Origin: Zoroaster sp. YZ-2022
Taxonomy: Eukaryota; Echinodermata; Asteroidea; Forcipulatida; Zoroasteridae
DNA: 64,000 bases
Direction of reading: 5' to 3'
Assembly: GCA_029582265.1 (NCBI GenBank)
Contig: CM055816.1
Span: 21,137,843 to 21,201,842, forward strand
The notes below the pieces were generated by a model. It was not told the DNA's origin, did no database searches, and saw nothing but the letters and a program-made list of their open reading frames with translations. Shown here piece after piece: positions 45,292 through 58,500 of this stretch. The translations under genes were made by a program, and so were the position numbers. The stretch's first letter is position 1, and every line of letters begins with the position of its first letter.

Positions 45292-46950
45292 TTGGGACTC
45301 CTCGGTTCTCCTGTATGCGATGATGAAGCTGACATATCGACTGCAAATAACTTGCCAGATGTTGGGATTAACAAGGTTGCTGTGGGCGACCAGGCAGACC
45401 AGAAACCAGTACGCGTTGACATGGACGAGACACTTTTGGATCCCGGGCAAATTACAAAGATAAAAACACTACTCGAGAAACATCAGAATGTTCTTTCCAG
45501 CCATGAACGTGATTTTGGTTTTACAGACACCATAACACATCGGATAGACACCGGATTTACTCATCCAATCCGACAGCGTCATCGTCCACTCCCACCTTCT
45601 CAATATCAAGCTGTTCGAGAGCACATAAAGACTCTCCTGGAGGAGGGGATTGTGAGAGAAAGTAAAAGTCCATGGGCATCCCCGGTGGTAGTGGTCCGGA
45701 AGAAGGACAACAGTATCCGGTTATGTGTGGACTACCGCCAACTTAATATGATTACGCATTGTGACTCATTTCCACTTCCTCGTATCGAGGAGTCTCTTCA
45801 AGCACTTGGGGGAGCCCAGTTTTTCAGCGTGTTAGACCTTACCAGTGGTTACTATCAGGTTGCCATGCACCAGGAGGATGTAGAGAAGACGGCCTTCGTC
45901 GTGCCTTTCGGTCTCTACGAATTTACTAGACCACCATTTGGCCTATGCAACGCCCCAGCGACGTTTCAACGCCTGATGCAGCAGTGTCTTGGCGACCAAT
46001 GTTTTGACAATGTTCTCATTTATTTAGATGACATCATAGTCTATGCAGCAGATTTTGACTCCCATTTGGTTCATCTTGACATAGTGTTTTCCAGACTTGG
46101 TCAGCACGGGCTCAAGCTGAAGCCAGCTAAGTGCCAGCTACTGAAGCGGGAGGTGAAGTACTTGGGACATCTTGTGTCCAGTAATGGTGTTGTAGTTGAC
46201 CCTGAAAAAGTAAGAGCGGTCCGGAACTGGCCAGAACCAACTACAGTGAAAGATGTTCGTGCCTTCTTGGGATTTACCGGTTTCTTCCGCAGATTCATCA
46301 AGGGTTATGCTTCAGTTGCGGAGCCGCTGTTTCGGTACCTACGATGTGACACAGAAACCAAGAAGAAGCAGAAACGGTCTCGGACTGTCCAGGTTTCCCT
46401 TGATAATGCAGGGAAGGCTGCATTCAACACTCTGATTGATTGTCTCACAAGATCACCAGTCCTGTCATAGGCACACTTCAGTAAGCCCTTCCGTGTTGAG
46501 ACTGACGCATGTGGCCCTGGCCTTGGGGCTGTTTTATTCCAGCTAGACAACGACGGAAAGCACCGAGTTGTTGCTTATGCCTCCCGAGCATTGCGACAGA
46601 CAGAGCGAAGTGGTCACTACAGTGCATTCAAACTCGAACTGTTGGCGATCAAATGGGCTGTTACGGAGGTGTTTAAAGATTATCTCCTTGGTCACCGATG
46701 TACAGTTATCACAGATCATCACCCACTGACGTACTTCAACAAAGCTAACTTGAACTGCCATGAGATGTTATGGGTTCAGCAGCTAAGCTCGTTTGATTTT
46801 GAATTGATATACAGGCCAGGAAAGAACAACCAAGTACCCGACATTCTTTCCCGACGAGGTGGACCCAATGACCAAGTCGACAACCACCAGCTGATGTCGA
46901 TAACCCACCAGCTGATGCTGACAACCCACCTGCTGAAGTCACCGCCATGA
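45292..46950 (+). pseudogene. Ty3/gypsy reverse transcriptase and RNase H
   Basis: One frame is open from 45,292 to 46,950 except for a TAG at 46,468-46,470. RT: KSPWASPVVVVRKKDNSIRL, CVDYRQLN, FSVLDLTSGYYQV (catalytic Asp), FGLCNAPATFQRLM and YLDDIIVYA (catalytic YxDD), then VKYLGHLVS and VRAFLGFTGFFRRF. RNase H: VETDACGPGLGAVL, KLELLAIKWAV and VITDHHPL, with the acidic residues present. This is the canonical Ty3/gypsy order, near full length. It converts element RNA to DNA in cytoplasmic particles. One stop and flanking frameshifts inactivate this copy. Confidence 0.92.
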
Positions 46951-47032
46951 CGAGTTCCGCCTTAACCACTTGTCTAGGGCACCACACACCGGGAGCTGAC
47001 TTACCTTTGTCGTTTTGTCACCATATTAAAGC

Positions 47033-48166
47033 TTGCCGTCTTGGAGGTACTCCATGCTTACATGGTCACATGACAGAGCAAGGCCAAATTCCGAGGAAAG
47101 AGCCACTTGTACCCGAGAGGTCCTAGCCATTCTATGTGATTGGAGGCGTCTTTCTCTGAGAGATGGGCTTCTTCACAGGAAGGTGACATCCCCTTCTGAT
47201 CATCAGATACACATTCAATTGGTGCTTCCCTCGGCACTTCAGAAGGAAGCGCTTACTAGTTATCATGATGAAGCTGGACATTTTGGGGCCAAACGCACTT
47301 TCCAGCTTCTCTGGCCACGACTCTTCTGGTACAACATGGAGGCGACTGTAAAGGAGTGGTGCGCAATATGCAAACGGTGTGCCTTGAGTAAACCGCCTGT
47401 TCGAAACACTCGGCCACCCTTAGGAACGTTATCTGCCAGTGCTCCTATGGAAACCATTGCAATGGATTACACGGTCCTCGAACCTTCAACTGATGGCTAT
47501 GAAAATGTTTTGGTGGTAAAGCACGTCTTCACCAAATATGTATGGGCTATACCAACAAAGGACCAGAAAGCCTGTACAGTAGCAAGGGCCATGGTGAAGC
47601 ATGTTTTCCTTCCGTTTGGTTGTCCTCTGCGTCTGCACTCGGATTGTGGGAGAAACTTTGAATCAAAAGTCATTGCGGAACTGTGTGATCTGTATGGAGT
47701 ACAGCGCAGTCATACCACTCCCTATCATCCGGCTGGCAATGGACAATGTGAAAGGTTCAATAGAACAATGCATAACATGTTAGCTTCCTTACCTGATAAG
47801 AAGAAAAGGAGGTGGACTACTCACCTGCAGACACTTGTGTTTGCCTACAACGGCTCGATTCATTCAACAACTGGTGTCGACCCGTTTTTCCTTATGTTTG
47901 GCAGGAATGCTCGATTTCCACATGGTACAGTCTTAGGTGGGGAAGCCACAAACCCCCAAAGGCAGGGAGTTGAATCCTACGTACGTCAACACCAAAAGGC
48001 TCTCAGTGTTGCACGCACGATTGCATTCAAGAGGATGGAACAGGCTGCTGTTGCAAGAAAGGCTCTCCATGACAAGAAAGTGTTTGAGAAACTACTTGGG
48101 GTTGGCCAGTATGTTCTTGTGCGTCGCCATACTCACAAAGGCCGAGCTAAGATTCAGGACGTTTGA
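47033..48166 (+). pseudogene. Ty3/gypsy integrase
   Basis: In a different frame from RT/RNase H. An H2C2 zinc-binding N-terminus (HDEAGHFGAKRT to WCAICKRCALSK), then a DDE core: AMDYTVL (Asp), LRLHSDCGRNFES (Asp), TTPYHPAGNGQCERFNRTMH (Glu). The GPF-like LMFGRNARFP motif follows. The frame ends at 48,166; a second frame continues DNQPVYVVRNRHGKEKVLHR to ~48,443, so the C-terminal region is frameshifted and probably has a small deletion. The enzyme would insert element DNA into nuclear chromatin. Confidence 0.9.
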
Positions 48167-48692
48167 TAACCAACCAGTTTATGTGGTTCGTAATCGCCAT
48201 GGCAAGGAGAAGGTCCTCCACCGATGTTCAATCAAACTTTGCCCATGGATGCCAGATGGCAATCCCTCTTCGTCAGATGGGAATGATGATACCACAGATG
48301 TGTCTGACGATCAATCCCAATCCCCCATTGGCTACTCATTGAAGCAGGTTTCAACAGGGAACCTTCCACTGGAGAAGTCGCTCGGACTTTACATCACGAT
48401 CCAGATGATGTTCCTGAGATTAGATCCAGTGTTGGCCCTGTAGTTGAAGCTAGCGGATCTACTCGCTATCCAGTGAGAAGTTGTCGTGGCAAAAGGCTCG
48501 AGAGATTTGGTAACCCCAAATTTTAGGCCAACTTTGTTCTGATGCCACGTGTCATATTTCGAGTTGCTGTGTACTGTAATGACTAATGAGTGTTTTTTTA
48601 TATATTTTTTTGGATATTCTCAAACTAGTTTTGTGGTTACATTTCCAAGTACATTGTATTATTGTTAAGCTTTTCGGTAAAGTTTTACCCTT
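48167..48692 (+). other. 3' end of the gypsy copy, no LTR recognised
   Basis: Shifted integrase C-terminus and acidic tail to ~48,443, then AT-rich non-coding sequence. At 48,693 (TTAAAGAAAGACTGGTAAGA) the tandem-unit sequence starts in mid-repeat. No match to the 39.1-40.4 kb LTR is evident. Confidence 0.6.
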
Positions 48693-49599
48693 TTAAAGAA
48701 AGACTGGTAAGAATCATTTATTTATTTTTACTTCCCATTGTGCGAAATTGATTACCTGTAAATGAAATTGAAAATAAAACTCGAGTGCAAATCTTCATTC
48801 AAGCCAATCTGGCGAAATTGAATGACGGATGTGCACCACTAAAATGAATGACACAAATGCGAAATTGATTGCCTGAATTTTTAATTCGAACCGTGGTAGA
48901 AACCGGATTAGCAAAATCACTTTAATACGAACGCACGAAAACGAATTTGAATGCTAAATTTACGAACTTGGCCGGGAAACCTATATTATATTCTTCTGAA
49001 ACATATAATTCTCCATTCTCCTGAAGACGATCAGCGCATAGCAATGGTTTAACTTATAATAATGCACAACTACCATTAGCTACAATTTAATTGCCAATGT
49101 GTGTACATTAACATTCAACCATTTGGTTATTTTTGAATTATTTGTTAAATATCAGTTCTATAACCTACCTTTAAGACAAAAATATTAAATTGTTGTTGTT
49201 ATTGTTGTTGTTTGCAATGATTTAACTTGAACTCATAATGCACAACTACCGTTAGGTACATTTTAATTGCCAATGTGTGATAGTTTTAATCCCTTTCGTT
49301 GGTACATTTGGTATTTACTCTTATAAAAATGTGCATGTTCATTTAATAAGCGGGATTAGATGTAACATCACACAGGATTGGTTTGTGAATAAATGTTTAT
49401 TGAATTTCTGTTTTTAACACAAGTCAGTCTTTTGAGAGGGCTGTATGTTATGTAGGCTATATGACATCATGGTCATTTCAGAGCTACCGTAATAGTCCAT
49501 ATACTACAGTATTAGTATTGGCAATAAGAGTGTATCTATAGATTGTTGAAATTCTAATGTATGAAGAACCATAGAGAAGGGACACAGACTGGGTCCTTT

Positions 49600-49866
49600 C
49601 TCTGCAGACGTCTTAACCTCTCGACCACTGAGCTAGATTGGCCGGCTAGAATCCTATAGCAGCGGGTACCGCGAGATGTATAGATTGATTAAATCTTGTG
49701 TCGGGTTATAAACAATTGATTTGATTTTGTCATTATACCGACGTAATGAAAGAAGCACTTTGTTCAGTGCTTTCAGTGCAGGAGGTCGTGGGTTCCAATC
49801 CCACCCCAGTCGCCTGTGGATTTTTTCAAAGACATTCGTCACACGGAAAAAGGGGCACCCTGCCAA
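49600..49866. repeat. Divergent tRNA-like halves (unit 1 copy)
   Basis: On the minus strand GGCCAATCTAGCTCAGTGGT is a tRNA 5'-half with A box (about 49,622-49,641). On the plus strand GGAGGTCGTGGGTTCCAATC then CCACC is a 3'-half with B box (about 49,780-49,804). The two halves point in opposite directions, so no tRNA can form. The sister copy is at 56,180-56,448. The 70-codon minus ORF across it contains the WDWNPRPP string typical of antisense B-box translation. Confidence 0.55.
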
Positions 49867-52552
49867 AAGAGGGGGAAACGCATTTTAAAAAGTCGTTAAA
49901 TTACATATTATGATGATTATAAACTGTCCTTTGACCCCGCCCCTTTCCAGATTAAAAGTGGCCGATTTTAGTGTTTCCACCCGCAGCCATCTTGTCAAAT
50001 AATATATGAGAGGTTTCAGCTCTTACTGAGAACAGACTATTGAATTTTAAGCGGTTTTTGTTCGGTATTCTTGTGCTTGTACCGTAATTATCTCAAACAA
50101 AATGACAATAAAACTACCGAAAATAAAATTAATCATTTGTGAACGAGAGATATGAAATCAATTAATTTGAAGTCTTTTTATGACAGGCCAATTTAATGTT
50201 TTCATTAAGTGTTTCCACGCACAGTCGGCTTGTGAATAAGCTCTTACTGAGAACAGACCATTGAATTTTGTTCGGTATTGTTGTGCTTGTAATTATCTCA
50301 GTATTATCTCATCCGTATAATGATAATATTAATAACACTGTCAACGAAAGATATGAAATCAATAAATTTGAAGTCTCTTTTATGACAGGCCAATTTTAGT
50401 GTTTCATTAAGTGGTCCACCAGCAGTCGGCTTGTATTATGCATTTATTAGTATATTTTTCTTAACACCTAAAATGTTGTAGTGACTAGTTTTATGGGAAA
50501 AGAATGCAGAGTATTACGGAATTTATTTCTACTTAGAATGCGTAGGAATAGAAATGTGGATGGCCTAATCCCGGCCTCCATACTGCAGCACACGCTCTTG
50601 TTATTTACCCTGTAGCAGACTATAACCCCAAACTCCATTGGATATAAGCACCTAAGTTAAATATCCAAGATACATGGATATTAGTCCATAAGCCAGCTGA
50701 TACTTCGGTATACCATCTGGAGGGTCTAATTCATTTATATGTTTTCTGTTTTACGAAAACTTTTTGGGTTTGTGTTTCGGAACTTAAAGCTACGATTTAG
50801 GGCCAGGTTTCTTTGAGTTTGTCGCATTACATTGACATCGAAACCGTGTGTATTATTGCTTTAATCCACATCGTCAACTGGCTCAAAATTCACCTTTTCC
50901 CATGCAATGTGAAAGTACAAATTTTGTCCCAGTACAATTTTGAATATGTTTATCTTTATTCGAAAACAAATATAGGGTCGCTCTATGTTTAAACCGGAAA
51001 CTTTTTAATGACGTCATTAACGGAAACATAAATTATATTCAACACATGCTTAAAACGTGAAATATAACCCACAGCAATTAAAATAAATGATCAATTCTGA
51101 ATGTTTGGATTTGGTTGTTCATCCAAAAAACATCTATTGTCCTAGGGCGGATCTAGGAAAGTGGAGAAGGTACATAAAAAAGGGGGCGGGGGCACACCCA
51201 TATGTTCATCATAAGGTAAAATAATACTTTTACCTCCCAATTGCATATTCCCTTTTGAATTAATAGGAAACATTTCTTTAAATTTTGGGTGAAATTAATA
51301 CCCATACATAAAAATCTCAAACAAAAAATTAACAGTTACAAAATACTAAATAATGGTTTTATGTTTCCAAACGCTACAATATCATCATTTAATCATTTAA
51401 AACAAGTTGATATTATAAAACTATGAAATATGTACCCCACAAACAAAATTTAAAGAGAAAATATGTCCAATGCCTCGTTGATGACTGCTCCGGTCGTTAG
51501 TTCTTTTGTTCAAATGACAAACATCATGTAAAACGGCTGTTTGATAATAAGCCATTTAGCTTAATTATTTTACTGCGTTGAAAAGCGAAACCTTTTTTAT
51601 GCTACTTCTGTTATAGCCATCATTAAACAGTCGTATGAGTGGTTTACTGAACGAGGTTAAGCTTTTTTCAAATTAAACAGCCACAATCGTTTGAAAACTA
51701 ACATTAAGCTACCGTTTCAGCAGGGCTATCATTTTTTTTTACAACTAAACGATTGTTTGCAAGTAGAAAACATATCATAGATTTAGTCCCACCAGATGGT
51801 ATACAGACAAATTAATGTTCAGCCCCTGGTTCATGGACTATATTCAAATTTTCCCGTTCCAGGGTGAGTGAGTACAGTGGGTACTGCTCGAAAGCGCTGG
51901 GGACAAGGTTGTATAATAGCGCCTACCCAAAAGATTAGAGCTCGGATAGAGAGGAGATGGATTGGGGATAACAATAGATACTAGAATATTTCACATGTTA
52001 GTTGGAATCAAAATTGCAAAATAACGAATTACATTTAAAACATAACACAAATCACAATAATACAAGAAAACATTTCATTTACATAAAATAAAAACAAGTG
52101 AAAAAAAATATTGTCATTTCATAGACAAATAGAACTTCATCCGAGAATTGTCAATTTTGGTTTCCTAATGCACTTCTCTATTGAAATCAAAATGAGGCTC
52201 TTGTCTTAAATATTGTGGTGCCTTGCAAACTATGATTTATGATTAGTTGTCAGGTTACCAGACAAATATAGCCTCAATGTGACAAGCATGGATAAGACGA
52301 CTTCCAGGCAGGCAATGATTGCTTTAAATTAAAAACAATAAATTCATGGCAAATTGACCATGCATGTCTAGTTTGCTTGCACGAGGTTGATGTCAACTAT
52401 ACTATCCTCATACTATCCATTTTGATGTAATGAAAAGGTTATTTGAATGAAAATTGCCTTGCTCCTACGTGGACGAAATTCAAGGCCTGTGAGGTGATCA
52501 GACATTGTTAAACTAGATCGGTAAAACACCACAAGATTTACATATGTATATG

Positions 52553-52745
52553 TCAGGTATCTGATCCTCAAATTAAGGTTATTGACATTGGGGTTAAGTA
52601 TGGTCGCCAGCTTTATTATTTTAAGGACTATGTCAGAATAACTGATAACTATGTCAGAATAACTGATATCACTAACCATTCTCAAATTCAACAAGATCTG
52701 TTGTCAACCGAATCCTTCCATCATATAGGTGTAATATACCTTTAA
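52553..52745 (+). other. Repeat-borne ORF, copy 5
   Basis: Same frame as copy 1 with a 21-base duplication (NYVRITD repeated) and a 12-base deletion (the MMGL codons). Both are multiples of three, leaving it open to the shared TAA. The sister unit 2 lacks it through a ~590-bp deletion. Confidence 0.4.
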
Positions 52746-53249
52746 TTTAATAAACCGCAGCCATCTTTGCTTTCCAGTACACAAGTCTATGAGAATCAGA
52801 ATGAGGCACATGTACAACTGAACCAGTAGACAGATTCATTACAATGTGATGTTTCCAATCATAACGATATTTCTACCGCCTGTAGATAGGGAACGTGACT
52901 GTAGTAGACGTGTGTGAGGAACAAACAATACACAATGGGTAATTATTATTCCATTGGTGTAAAACGATAACGTAATACAGGGATGGATCCAGGGTGTCGA
53001 TTTAAGGTGGCGGGGTTACACTGCCAAACAAGAGGAAAAACAAATAGCATGGTAAATTGATGTGGACAGAGTGCAATTCACCGCTTTCATCGTTATGGAA
53101 GTAAATTTATACTCTAATTACGTGTTCTCTTTATTCCCACCCTGAATCCACCTCCGTTATCGAATGAATAAAACTGATGAAACAATAACAGCAATAAAGA
53201 GTGGGCCGTATACCTGTCCGATTCATCGTATTTTGTCAGTGAGATAGTA

Positions 53250-55577
53250 TAGGTTTTCCCGGCCAATTTAAGACGCGCCGTTTTAGTGTTCCAATCAAAA
53301 TAAGGTTTCTTTTTTCTCTGTTGTTGCGTTCAAATTAATTTGCATCATTATTCTATTCATATCATACTCAACTGCGTTTATTTAGTTCTATTTCCTTTTT
53401 TAGCATTCCTGACTCAATTATGTCATCCTGAAATTTGATATTCGGCATCTGTTTGCGATTGATGAGATCAAATTAAAAGTTATCTATGCGCAAAGGATTT
53501 TGTGGACATTTATTATCGATTTCGTTTATAGGCAATCAATTTAATCTTAGTGGTATTCAAACCTGACGTTGGCAAATGTCATTGAGTTTTCCAATGACTT
53601 CTTCAGATGTGGGTTATGAAAGTCACTAAGCTTAATCTTCTTCTTTTTGTATCGTTATCCAATTTCTTGATTTTTATTCCAATGTAAAACAAAATTTAAA
53701 AAATAAATCAATTAATCAATCAATCAACTGGTACGAAACAAGAATCTGAGTATCCCTACTGGGTCATCTTGCATGACAGACATGTTCCCCTTTGCAATAT
53801 TTCAACCTCATTTTTCCGTTTCCCAAAGTTTATCTTTCTTTCCTTTATTTTTCCCCTTTCTTTTGCTTTCTTTTGCCTGTAATCTACTGACGCGTTAGGC
53901 AAATGAGACATTCAGAATTGAAATTAAAAATGTGACAAATGAATGGCAATTGATGATATTTTTGATCAACCACTTGTGACTTGTTCTGATGGAATTTAAT
54001 GACACTTAGTGACACTTTCATTTCATTTTATTTTATTTATTGGTTTATTGCTTCACTGATCGCAGCCAAAAATATACAAATAGGAATTAAGCTATTAAAT
54101 ATCAAAACACAAAAATGCATACCTATATAAATTAATTTTCTTTGTATTAAATATTAAATAAAAAAACAACACGAAAAATAGACGAAATGACGGAATTTAA
54201 TGAACTTAGTGACACTTTAATTTGGAAAGTACTTGTTTTTGCGATGAGTTGAGTTAAATGACGACAGAATGCTCAACTAATGAATTTGAAAACAAAAAAC
54301 GCGTCACCGCACCGATGTTGAAGCCGACGTAGGACCTGAAACCATATCCTTTTTTGGCCAAAACTAAAACTCAATTACTACATGTATGTAACGATTTTTT
54401 TCTTAATATCGGTAACATTGTGTTACTTATATTGTGTACAAGCTTCATGCATATTCATAATTATATTAATCTATTTTTGAATGTTTCATATGTTTACAAG
54501 TATGATTTTATTGTCCCCTTGTGTGGAAAAAATAAAGGAATGAATGAATGAAAGATACGTCTTGCAAAACAAAGTATTTAAAATGCATATATAATGAATC
54601 CATTAATATTGAATAGTGTTCATGTGCATATGTACATACGTGTAAAGTACAAATAAAGACTGTTTGCTGTGACACCATGTTAAATTCTACATGCATTGAG
54701 TAGTAATTAGTTCTGAAAAGAATTCTGGAGGTTACAACTCGTTGTTTTGATCAGTATATGCTCTGATCGTCTTCAGGAGAAATAATATATCAGACTAAAC
54801 TAAATGTTAAATAGCAAAAACATACAGTTTCCAGGCCATGTTCGTCAATTTAGCAGCTAATTTCCACGCAGCGTCAAATCAATTTCGCGCGAAACCAGTT
54901 GCTGCTTAAATCATCATTCAATTTAATTAAACGATCATTCAATTTCATTTAATGTATCGTGCAATTTACAAAAATACTCACCAACAGCATTCAATTTCAC
55001 CTAAGCTTCCCGCGGCGTACAGTCAGTCATTCAAATTCGTTATTGGGCAAGCATTTGTGCAATGAAATTAATACTATTAAACTTGTTTTTACATGTTTCA
55101 ATTTCATAGTAGCAATTGGTTCACTTATTGGTAAGAGCCTGCCACTTTATTAATGGTCGTCGAATGATAAAGTTCCATTTCTACAATTCACTACCTTGAC
55201 AAACAAAAGATAACGAAACGGCAACTCCTGATTATTACACGAGAATATCTTATGTAGTCCGAGCACGCTTGATTTAGGCGTTCGATTAAAGAAAGATTGG
55301 TAAGAATCATTTTTTTTTTTTTTACTTCCCATTGTGCGAAATTGATTACCTGTAAATGAAATTGAAAATAATACTAGAGTGCAAATCTTCATTCAAGCCA
55401 ATCTGGCGAAATTGAATGACGGATGTGCACCACTAAAATGAATGACACAAATGCGAAATTGAATGCCTGAATTCTTAATTCGAACCGTGGTAGAAACCGG
55501 ATTAGCAAAATCACTTTTAATACGAACGCACGAAAACGAATTAGAATGCTAAATTGACGAACTTGGCCGGGAAACCT
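53250..55577. mobile_element. Composite TIR element of the ATTCAATTTC family (unit 1)
   Basis: Left end GGTTTTCCCGGCCAATTT (53,252-53,269) and right end ACTTGGCCGGGAAACC (55,561-55,576) are inverted. The inside holds A-block DNA, LINE 3' ends and the smaller element starting GTTTCCAGGCCATGTTCGTC (~54,826). No transposase. The LINE-like insert at ~54,020-54,190 is flanked by long direct repeats containing GGAATTTAATGA and ACTTAGTGACACTTT. Confidence 0.65.
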
Positions 55578-58500
55578 ATTATTATATTCTCCTGAAACAT
55601 ATAATTCTCCATTCTCCTGAAGACGATCAGCGCATAGCAATGGTTTAACTTATAATAATGCACAACTACCATTAGCTACAATTTAATTGCCAATGTGTGT
55701 ACATTAACATTCAACCATTTGGTTATTTTTGAATTACTTTTTAAATATCAGTTCTATAACCTACCTTTAAGACACAAATATTAAATTGTTGTTGTTATTG
55801 TTGTTGTTTGCAATGATTTATCTTGAACTCATAATGCACAACTACCGTTAGGTACATTTTAATTGCCAGTGTGTGATAGTTTTAATCCCTTTCGTTGGTA
55901 CATTTGGTATTTACGCTTATAAAAATGTGCATGTTCATATAAGCGGGATTACATGTAACATCATACAGGATTGGTTTGTGAATAAATGTTTATTGAATTT
56001 CTGTTTTTAACACAAGTCAGTCTTTTGAGAGGGCTGTATGTTATGCATATGACGTCATGGTCATTTCAGAGCCACCATAATTGTACTACAGTATTAGTAT
56101 TGACAATAAGAGTGTATCTATAGATTGTTGAAATTCTAATGTATGAAGAACCATAGAGAAGGGACACAGACTGTGTCCTTTCTCTGCAGACGTCTTAACC
56201 TCTCGACCACCGAGCTAGATTGGCCGGCTAGAATCCTATAGCAGCGGGTACCGCGAGATGTATAGATTGATTAAATCTTGCGTCGGGTCATAAACAATTG
56301 ATTTGATTTTGTCATTATACCGACGTAATGAAAGAAGCACTTTGTTCAGTGCTTTCAGTGCAGGAGGTCGTGGGTTCCAATCCCACCCCAGTCGCCTGTG
56401 GATTTTTTCAAAGACATTCGTCACACGGAAAAAGGGGCACCCTGCCAAAAGAGGGGGAAACGCATTTTAAAAAGTCGTTAAATTACATATTATGATGATT
56501 ATAAACTGTCCTTTGACCCCGCCCCTTTCCAGATTAAAAGTGGCCCATTTTAGTGTTTCCACCCGCAGCCATCTTGTCAAAATGAGAGGTTTCAGCTCTT
56601 ACTGAGAACAGACTATTGAATTTTAAGCGGTTTTTGTTCGGTATTCTTGTGCTTGTACCGTAATTATCTCAAACAAAATGACAATAAAACTACCGAAAAT
56701 AAAATTAATCATTTGTGAACGAGAGATATGAAATCAATTAATTTGAAGTCTTTTTATGACAGGCCAATTTAATGTTTTCATTAAGTGTTTCCACGCACAG
56801 TCGGCTTGTGAATAAGCTCTTACTGAGAACAGACCATTGAATTTTGTTCGGTATTGTTGTGCTTGTAATTATCTCAGTATTATCTCATCCGTATAATGAT
56901 AATATTAATAACACTGTCAACGAAAGATATGAAATCAATAAATTTGAAGTCTCTTTTATGACAGGCCAATTTTAGTGTTTCATTAAGTGGTCCACCAGCA
57001 GTCGGCTTGTATTATGCATTTATTAGTATATTTTTCTTAACACCTAAAATGTTGTAGTGACTAGTTTTATGGGAAAAGAATGCAGAGTATTACGGAATTT
57101 ATTTCTACTTAGAATGCGTAGGAATAGAAATGTGGATGGCCTAATCCCGGCCTCCATACTGCAGCACACGCTCTTGTTATTTACCCTGTAGCAGACTATA
57201 ACCCCAAACTCCATTGGATATAAGCACCTAAGTTAAATATCCAAGATACATGGATATTAGTCCATAAGCCAGCTGATACTTCGGTATACCATCTGGAGGG
57301 TCTAATTCATTTATATGTTTTCTGTTTTACGAAAACTTTTTGGGTTTGTGTTTCGGAACTTAAAGCTACGATTTAGGGCCAGGTTTCTTTGAGTTTGTCG
57401 CATTACATTGACATCGAAACCGTGTGTATTATTGCTTTAATCCACATCGTCAACTGGCTCAAAATTCACCTTTTCCCATGCAATGTGAAAGTACAAATTT
57501 TGTCCCAGTACAATTTTGAATATGTTTATCTTTATACGAAAACAAATATAGGGTCGCTCTATGTTTAAACCGGGAACTTTTTAATGACGTCATTAACGGA
57601 AACATAAATTATATTCAACACATGCTTAAAACGTGAAATATAACCCAAAGCAATTTTTTTTAAATGATCAATTCTGAATGTTTGGATTTGGTTGTTCATC
57701 CAAAAAACATCTATTGTCCTAGGGCGGATCTAGGAAGGTGGAGGCTATACATAAAAAAGGGGGTGGGGTACACCGATATGTTCATCCTGAGGTAAAATAA
57801 TACTTTTACCTCCCAATTGCATATTCCCTTTTGAATTAATACGAAATATTTATTTAAATTTTGGGTGAAATTAATACCCTTACATAAAAATCTCAAACAA
57901 AAAATTAACAGTTACAAAATAAGGGTTTTATGTTTCCAAACGCTACAATATCATCATTTAATCCATTAAAACAAGTTGATATTATAAAACTATGAAATAT
58001 ATACCCCACAAACAAAATTTAAAGAGAAACAAAATGTCCAATGCCTCGTTGATGACTGCTCCGGTCGTTATTTCTGTTGTTGAAATGACATGTACAACAT
58101 GTACAACGGCTGTTTGATAATAAGCCATTTAGCTTAATTATTTTACTGCTTTGAAAAGCGGAACCTTTTTTATGCTACTTCTGCTATAGCCATCATTAAA
58201 CAGTCGTATGAGTGGTTTATTGAACGAGATTAAGCTTTTTCAAATCAAACAGTGACAATCGTTTGAAAACTAAAATTAAGCTACCAATTCAGCAGGGCTA
58301 TCATATATATTTTTTTATAACTAAACGATTGTTTGTAAGTAGAAAACATATGATAGATTTAGTCCCATCAGATGGTATACCGACAAATTAATGTTCAGTC
58401 CCTGGTTCATGGACTATATTCAAATTGTCCCATTCCAGGGCGAATGGGTACAGTGGGTACTGCTCGAAAGCGCTGGGGACAAGGTTGTATGATAGCGCCT

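Larger units (their letters stand above)
48693..55285 (+). repeat. Tandem unit 1 of a ~6.6-kb direct duplication
   Basis: Runs from TTAAAGAAAGACTGGTAAG to the next occurrence of that phrase (55,286). S part 48,693-52,043, A part 52,044-55,285. Very close match to unit 2 over most of its length, including non-coding sequence, e.g. AGCAATGGTTTAACTTATAA, GCAGCGGGTACCGCGAGATG and the whole 50.4-51.1 kb stretch. No host gene seen. Confidence 0.9.
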
